Shown: positions 40,169-42,583 of the stretch, piece by piece
Position numbering within the stretch: the stretch's first letter is position 1
Layout of the letters: each line of letters begins with the position of its first letter
Notes under the pieces: generated by a model
Databases searched by the model: none
The model's input: only the letters and a program-made list of their open reading frames with translations
What the model was told of the DNA's origin: nothing
Program-made: the position numbers and the translations under genes
Virus record (IMG/VR): IMGVR_UViG_3300049596_001419
Location: 1 to 42,583 of that record
DNA: 42,583 bases
Reading direction: 5' to 3' (one strand)
DNA from: a virus

Positions 40169-40366
40169 ATGAAAAAGAAAATTAAAGTGCAATTTGATAC
40201 TAAAATCATTGAAGCGATTTATCCAGGTGCAAAAGCATTAGATTATTTGCCTAGAAAAAAGAAGAAAGCACTTAAGAAAAAAGTAGCACAAACAATTATC
40301 GATATCGCTGGTGATGAAGTACTTAGGCTTAAATTAATCGATAGATTATCAAATGACTCAATTTAA
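40169..40366 (+). CDS. Hypothetical basic small protein
   Basis: 65 residues, strongly Lys-rich (LPRKKKKALKKKVAQ near the middle), probably nucleic-acid-binding. Overlaps the next gene by 14 bases. Not recognised. Confidence 0.55.
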   Translation: MKKKIKVQFDTKIIEAIYPGAKALDYLPRKKKKALKKKVAQTIIDIAGDEVLRLKLIDRLSNDSI

Positions 40367-40547
40367 TGAAATGAAGAAAGCTATTATTGAACATCTTAAT
40401 TCAGTTCAATATGAGCATGGTGATACTTCAGATATTGGCAATGAGATAGGATATGCAATAGGTAAATGGTTAGACCACGATAATAAAGATGCATTCATTA
40501 TAGGTTTAAATCATGGCATATCACTAATTGATGGAACTCATTTTTAA
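40353..40547 (+). CDS. Hypothetical small protein
   Basis: 64 residues, helical, acidic. The ATG at 40371 is an alternative start that would reduce the overlap. Not recognised. Confidence 0.58.
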   Translation: MTQFNEMKKAIIEHLNSVQYEHGDTSDIGNEIGYAIGKWLDHDNKDAFIIGLNHGISLIDGTHF

Positions 40548-40556
40548 ATATTAATT

Positions 40557-41168
40557 ATGAAATCGCTTATACATATAGTTTTACTATTTATTACAACTCT
40601 TGCCTTTTCTCAATGGAGTAGAAGCTTTAGATTTAGTGATGATGTATATTATGAAAATCATATTTATAAAACGGTTGAGATAGCCTTTGAAAATAGTTAT
40701 GATAACACAATTGAGTGGAAAGTATGGATGTTGTCAGATATTTTAATAGAACATGAACTAGATAATTTACTTGACTATCGAACTCAACGTGGACAAGTCG
40801 GACTAGGTAATATAATTAGTCCAGTATTGGATAGCATATATTTTAATGTCGCGGCTGCACATAAAGTATGTCCACTAGATTGGAGGTTACCTAGGATAGG
40901 AGAATGGGATACGTTAATGATATCTACGAGTCGATCTCAAAAGGAGTTTATGTTTCCAAATCTTCTTGGATATCGATCATATTCAATAGAAAATGTTGGA
41001 GATGCAGTATACAAAAGAAATAAATATCTAATCGGTGGATATTGGTGGGCAGAACCGAATGAATTAAATACTAATTCAATTCAATTAGATACTAATTACA
41101 ATTATAATAAAGGTAGTGGCGACGCTTGGGATAGAGCGACCGTCCGGTGCATTAGAGAAAAATATTAA
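40557..41168 (+). CDS. Secreted FISUMP-domain protein
   Basis: 203 residues with a signal peptide (about residues 1-18, HIVLLFITTLAFS), so it is exported. The FISUMP pattern is visible: KVWMLSDILIE, AAHKVCPLDWRLPRIGEWDTL, GGYWWAEPNE and TVRCIREK at the end. Codon use is like its neighbours, so no sign of the hypervariable segment seen in the 1914 gene. It is the second FISUMP protein in the window. It may bind a surface or extracellular ligand. Confidence 0.8.
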   Translation: MKSLIHIVLLFITTLAFSQWSRSFRFSDDVYYENHIYKTVEIAFENSYDNTIEWKVWMLSDILIEHELDNLLDYRTQRGQVGLGNIISPVLDSIYFNVAAAHKVCPLDWRLPRIGEWDTLMISTSRSQKEFMFPNLLGYRSYSIENVGDAVYKRNKYLIGGYWWAEPNELNTNSIQLDTNYNYNKGSGDAWDRATVRCIREKY

Positions 41169-41178
41169 ATACTATACT

Positions 41179-41262
41179 ATGAAAAAGACTATTATTGGAT
41201 TGCTTGCATTTTTAGCTGGATTTATTATTACTCAAATTATTTTTTACTATTTACTAAAATAA
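41179..41262 (+). CDS. Single-transmembrane micro-protein
   Basis: 27 residues with a Lys-Lys start and one hydrophobic helix (about residues 4-25). Lies 10 bases after the FISUMP stop and 3 bases before the next ATG. Too short to assign; a small membrane or lysis-type peptide is possible. Confidence 0.4.
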   Translation: MKKTIIGLLAFLAGFIITQIIFYYLLK

Positions 41263-41265
41263 TTT

Positions 41266-41511
41266 ATGACTACTGAAATGTTAGAAGAGGTTGCTGCAAA
41301 CTTAGCAAACCCAAATGTATGTAAAACTCAAAATTGGATTGAAGGAGCTCAATGGGCATTAACTAATCAATTCAGTAAAGAAGAAATTAAACTTATTAAA
41401 AAATCTCTTGATTTTTATTGGGACCAATGGAATGCTTCTCATGACAGCAATAAAAAGGATTGGGATACTACTCAAGTATTATTTAAAAAAATAAAAGAAA
41501 ATGAAAGATAA
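41266..41511 (+). CDS. Hypothetical small protein, EMLEE-type
   Basis: 81 residues, starts TEMLEEVAANL, then NWIEGAQWALTNQFS. Similar in style to the gene at 41687 (ETLEEAAENY, GANYQ, YSEEDL). Both resemble a small family frequent in Bacteroidota phages with a helical N-terminus and a W/F-rich core. Function unknown. Confidence 0.58.
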   Translation: MTTEMLEEVAANLANPNVCKTQNWIEGAQWALTNQFSKEEIKLIKKSLDFYWDQWNASHDSNKKDWDTTQVLFKKIKENER

Positions 41512-41662
41512 TCCATTTGTAGATAAGTGCATTGCTCAATCAAAATTAATTGAGTTATATGAACAACAGCTTGTAGATTTAAGTATGCTGTCTAAAATTG
41601 AATTGGGTGATGATGTAATTGCAGAGATCATACGATTAAAAGCAGATATTAATATAGTATAA
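41501..41662 (+). CDS. Hypothetical small protein
   Basis: 53 residues, helical and acidic (YEQQLVDLSMLSKIELGDD). Overlaps the previous gene by 11 bases, giving coupling. Not recognised. Confidence 0.5.
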   Translation: MKDNPFVDKCIAQSKLIELYEQQLVDLSMLSKIELGDDVIAEIIRLKADINIV

Positions 41663-41686
41663 CAATAATACATAAATATTATTGTT

Positions 41687-41944
41687 ATGAAACAAGAAAC
41701 ATTAGAAGAAGCAGCTGAAAATTATGGATGGAGAATCAAAACAAATACATTCTCTGATCCAGTAAAAGCAAATGACTTAGCCAATTCTGCTAAACACGAC
41801 TTTATAAATGGTGCTAATTACCAAGCTGAAGGAATGTATAGTGAGGAAGATTTAAGGCGAGCATATACAGTTGGAAAACATGGTGGAGTAAATCAAACGT
41901 ATTATGATTTTGATGATTGGTTTAAACAAATTAAAAAGAAATAG
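41687..41944 (+). CDS. Hypothetical small protein, EMLEE-type
   Basis: 85 residues with the ETLEEAAENY start, FINGANYQAEGMYSEEDL middle and DDWFKQIKKK end. Related in style to the 41266 gene. Function unknown. Two bases before the next gene. Confidence 0.6.
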   Translation: MKQETLEEAAENYGWRIKTNTFSDPVKANDLANSAKHDFINGANYQAEGMYSEEDLRRAYTVGKHGGVNQTYYDFDDWFKQIKKK

Positions 41945-41946
41945 TT

Positions 41947-42261
41947 ATGGAAAAAGTAATTAGAGATGGTAAAGTAGCTGTTCTTATTTCAAGAGGATTT
42001 GGTGCAGGCTGGTCTACTTGGAATACTGAATTTCCAGAACTTATATTCCACCCTAAAATTGTTGAATTAGTTGAACAAGATAAAGCTACGACTATACTTG
42101 AAGATGACTGGATAGCAGAGAACTTAGGTCACCGTGTCTATACTGGTGGTGCACTCGATTTAGAGATCGTATGGTTACCTGAAGGAACCAAATTTATGAT
42201 TAATGAATATGACGGGTCTGAAAGTATTATTACCTTAGATGATTTAGTATTTACTGCATAA
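41947..42261 (+). CDS. Conserved phage hypothetical protein
   Basis: 104 residues. The pattern VLISRGFGAGWSTWN with a FHPKIVELVE helix and LGHRVYTGGALDLEIVWLPEG matches a small phage protein often seen in Bacteroidota phages. Function unknown. Confidence 0.72.
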   Translation: MEKVIRDGKVAVLISRGFGAGWSTWNTEFPELIFHPKIVELVEQDKATTILEDDWIAENLGHRVYTGGALDLEIVWLPEGTKFMINEYDGSESIITLDDLVFTA

Positions 42262-42304
42262 CTACTTGAGGTAACTCAGTTATATTATTATAAAAAGAAA
42301 TAGT

Positions 42305-42583
42305 ATGAAAAATATATTTATATTACCAACAGACCAACCAAGTAGATTGAGATTTTTTTGCGGTAGATTAGAGTTAATGAGATTAGTACCTAAAAAATCT
42401 GATATAATTTTTCAACACATCTATATCACATCTGATGAAGAGATTAAAGATGGAGATTGGATGATTAGAGGTAATGAACAACCAACATTAGTTACTCCTA
42501 ATTTCTTTTGGGATTTTGGGGTTAGATATTATAAAATCATCCTAACAACAGACCCAACTCTAATTGCAGATGGTGTACAAGCT
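42305..42583 (+). CDS. Hypothetical protein, 3'-truncated
   Basis: 93 residues visible, running off the window end. Starts MKNIFILPTDQPSRLRFF; the segment QHIYITSDEEIKDGDW resembles a common Bacteroidota-phage protein. Function unknown. Preceded by about 40 bases with no gene. Confidence 0.7.
   Translation, partial: MKNIFILPTDQPSRLRFFCGRLELMRLVPKKSDIIFQHIYITSDEEIKDGDWMIRGNEQPTLVTPNFFWDFGVRYYKIILTTDPTLIADGVQA

Noticed and set aside
40557-41168. A second DGR variable region in the secreted FISUMP gene
   Set aside because: Codons in the matching C-terminal part are AT-rich like the rest of the gene, with no NNC excess.
1-42583. Reverse transcriptase and template repeat for a DGR
   Set aside because: No protein with a reverse-transcriptase active-site pattern and no second copy of the 2220-2372 sequence was seen by eye on either strand.
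1-42583. tRNA genes and CRISPR arrays
   Set aside because: No cloverleaf-type TpsiC arm sequence or regularly spaced direct repeats were found. A covariance-model scan could still find a divergent tRNA.

Overview
The window looks like part of the genome of a large T4-like tailed phage (myovirus) that infects a member of the Bacteroidota. The phage assignment rests on a T4-type primase, a gp4-like head-completion nuclease, a gp20-like portal and a gp25-like baseplate wedge protein. The host assignment is an inference. It rests on the AT-rich sequence (about one third G+C by eye), A/T-rich start contexts with few Shine-Dalgarno sequences, two FISUMP-type (Fibrobacter major paralogous domain) proteins, and a lipoprotein signal. 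I saw no tRNA, CRISPR array, integrase, insertion sequence, reverse transcriptase, major capsid protein or terminase here.

Layout. 1-5265 (+): end of an unknown gene, primase, an acidic protein, a FISUMP protein with a probable hypervariable segment, gp4-like nuclease, an unknown protein and the portal. 5330-12957: mainly minus-strand virion-type genes (gp25 wedge, unknown structural proteins, small capsid-signal proteins, a GAF-like membrane protein, a zinc-ribbon protein, a nucleotidyltransferase) with short plus-strand insertions. 13012-19900 (+): one capsid-signal gene, then a metabolic and accessory run (receiver-like protein, YqeY-like protein, PRPP synthetase-like enzyme, deoxyribosyltransferase-like enzyme, methyltransferase, macrodomain). 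19911-21694 (-): metallopeptidase and two probable virion proteins. 21779-25524 (+): NAMPT-like enzyme, HAD phosphatase, SLOG-like protein and small genes. 25521-29801: capsid-signal genes on both strands, including a lysozyme-like protein. 29989-33206 (+): membrane-anchored glucosaminidase and accessory genes. 33226-36554: large capsid-signal proteins on both strands. 36606-42583 (+): accessory genes including a 2OG-Fe(II) oxygenase, an M28 peptidase, a lipoprotein, the second FISUMP protein and many small proteins.

Two themes tie the window together. First, at least sixteen proteins begin with a short hydrophobic/aromatic leader ending in (I/L/V)-x-E, often followed by A, G or S. This closely resembles the capsid-targeting sequence of T4 internal proteins (for example the FIAEA type), which the prohead protease cleaves. 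Copies also occur inside two proteins and at the C-terminus of two others. The window may therefore encode an unusually large set of proteins packaged in the head and delivered with the DNA. Most of these genes or their operons lie behind a T4-late-promoter-like element, AGATAAATAA. Second, a PRPP synthetase-like enzyme, a NAMPT-like enzyme, a macrodomain and a SLOG-like protein suggest NAD+/ADP-ribose metabolism, possibly rebuilding NAD+ against NAD-depleting host defences. A third notable item is the C-rich, NNC-codon segment at 2220-2372, which has the form of a diversity-generating-retroelement variable region whose reverse transcriptase would lie outside the window.
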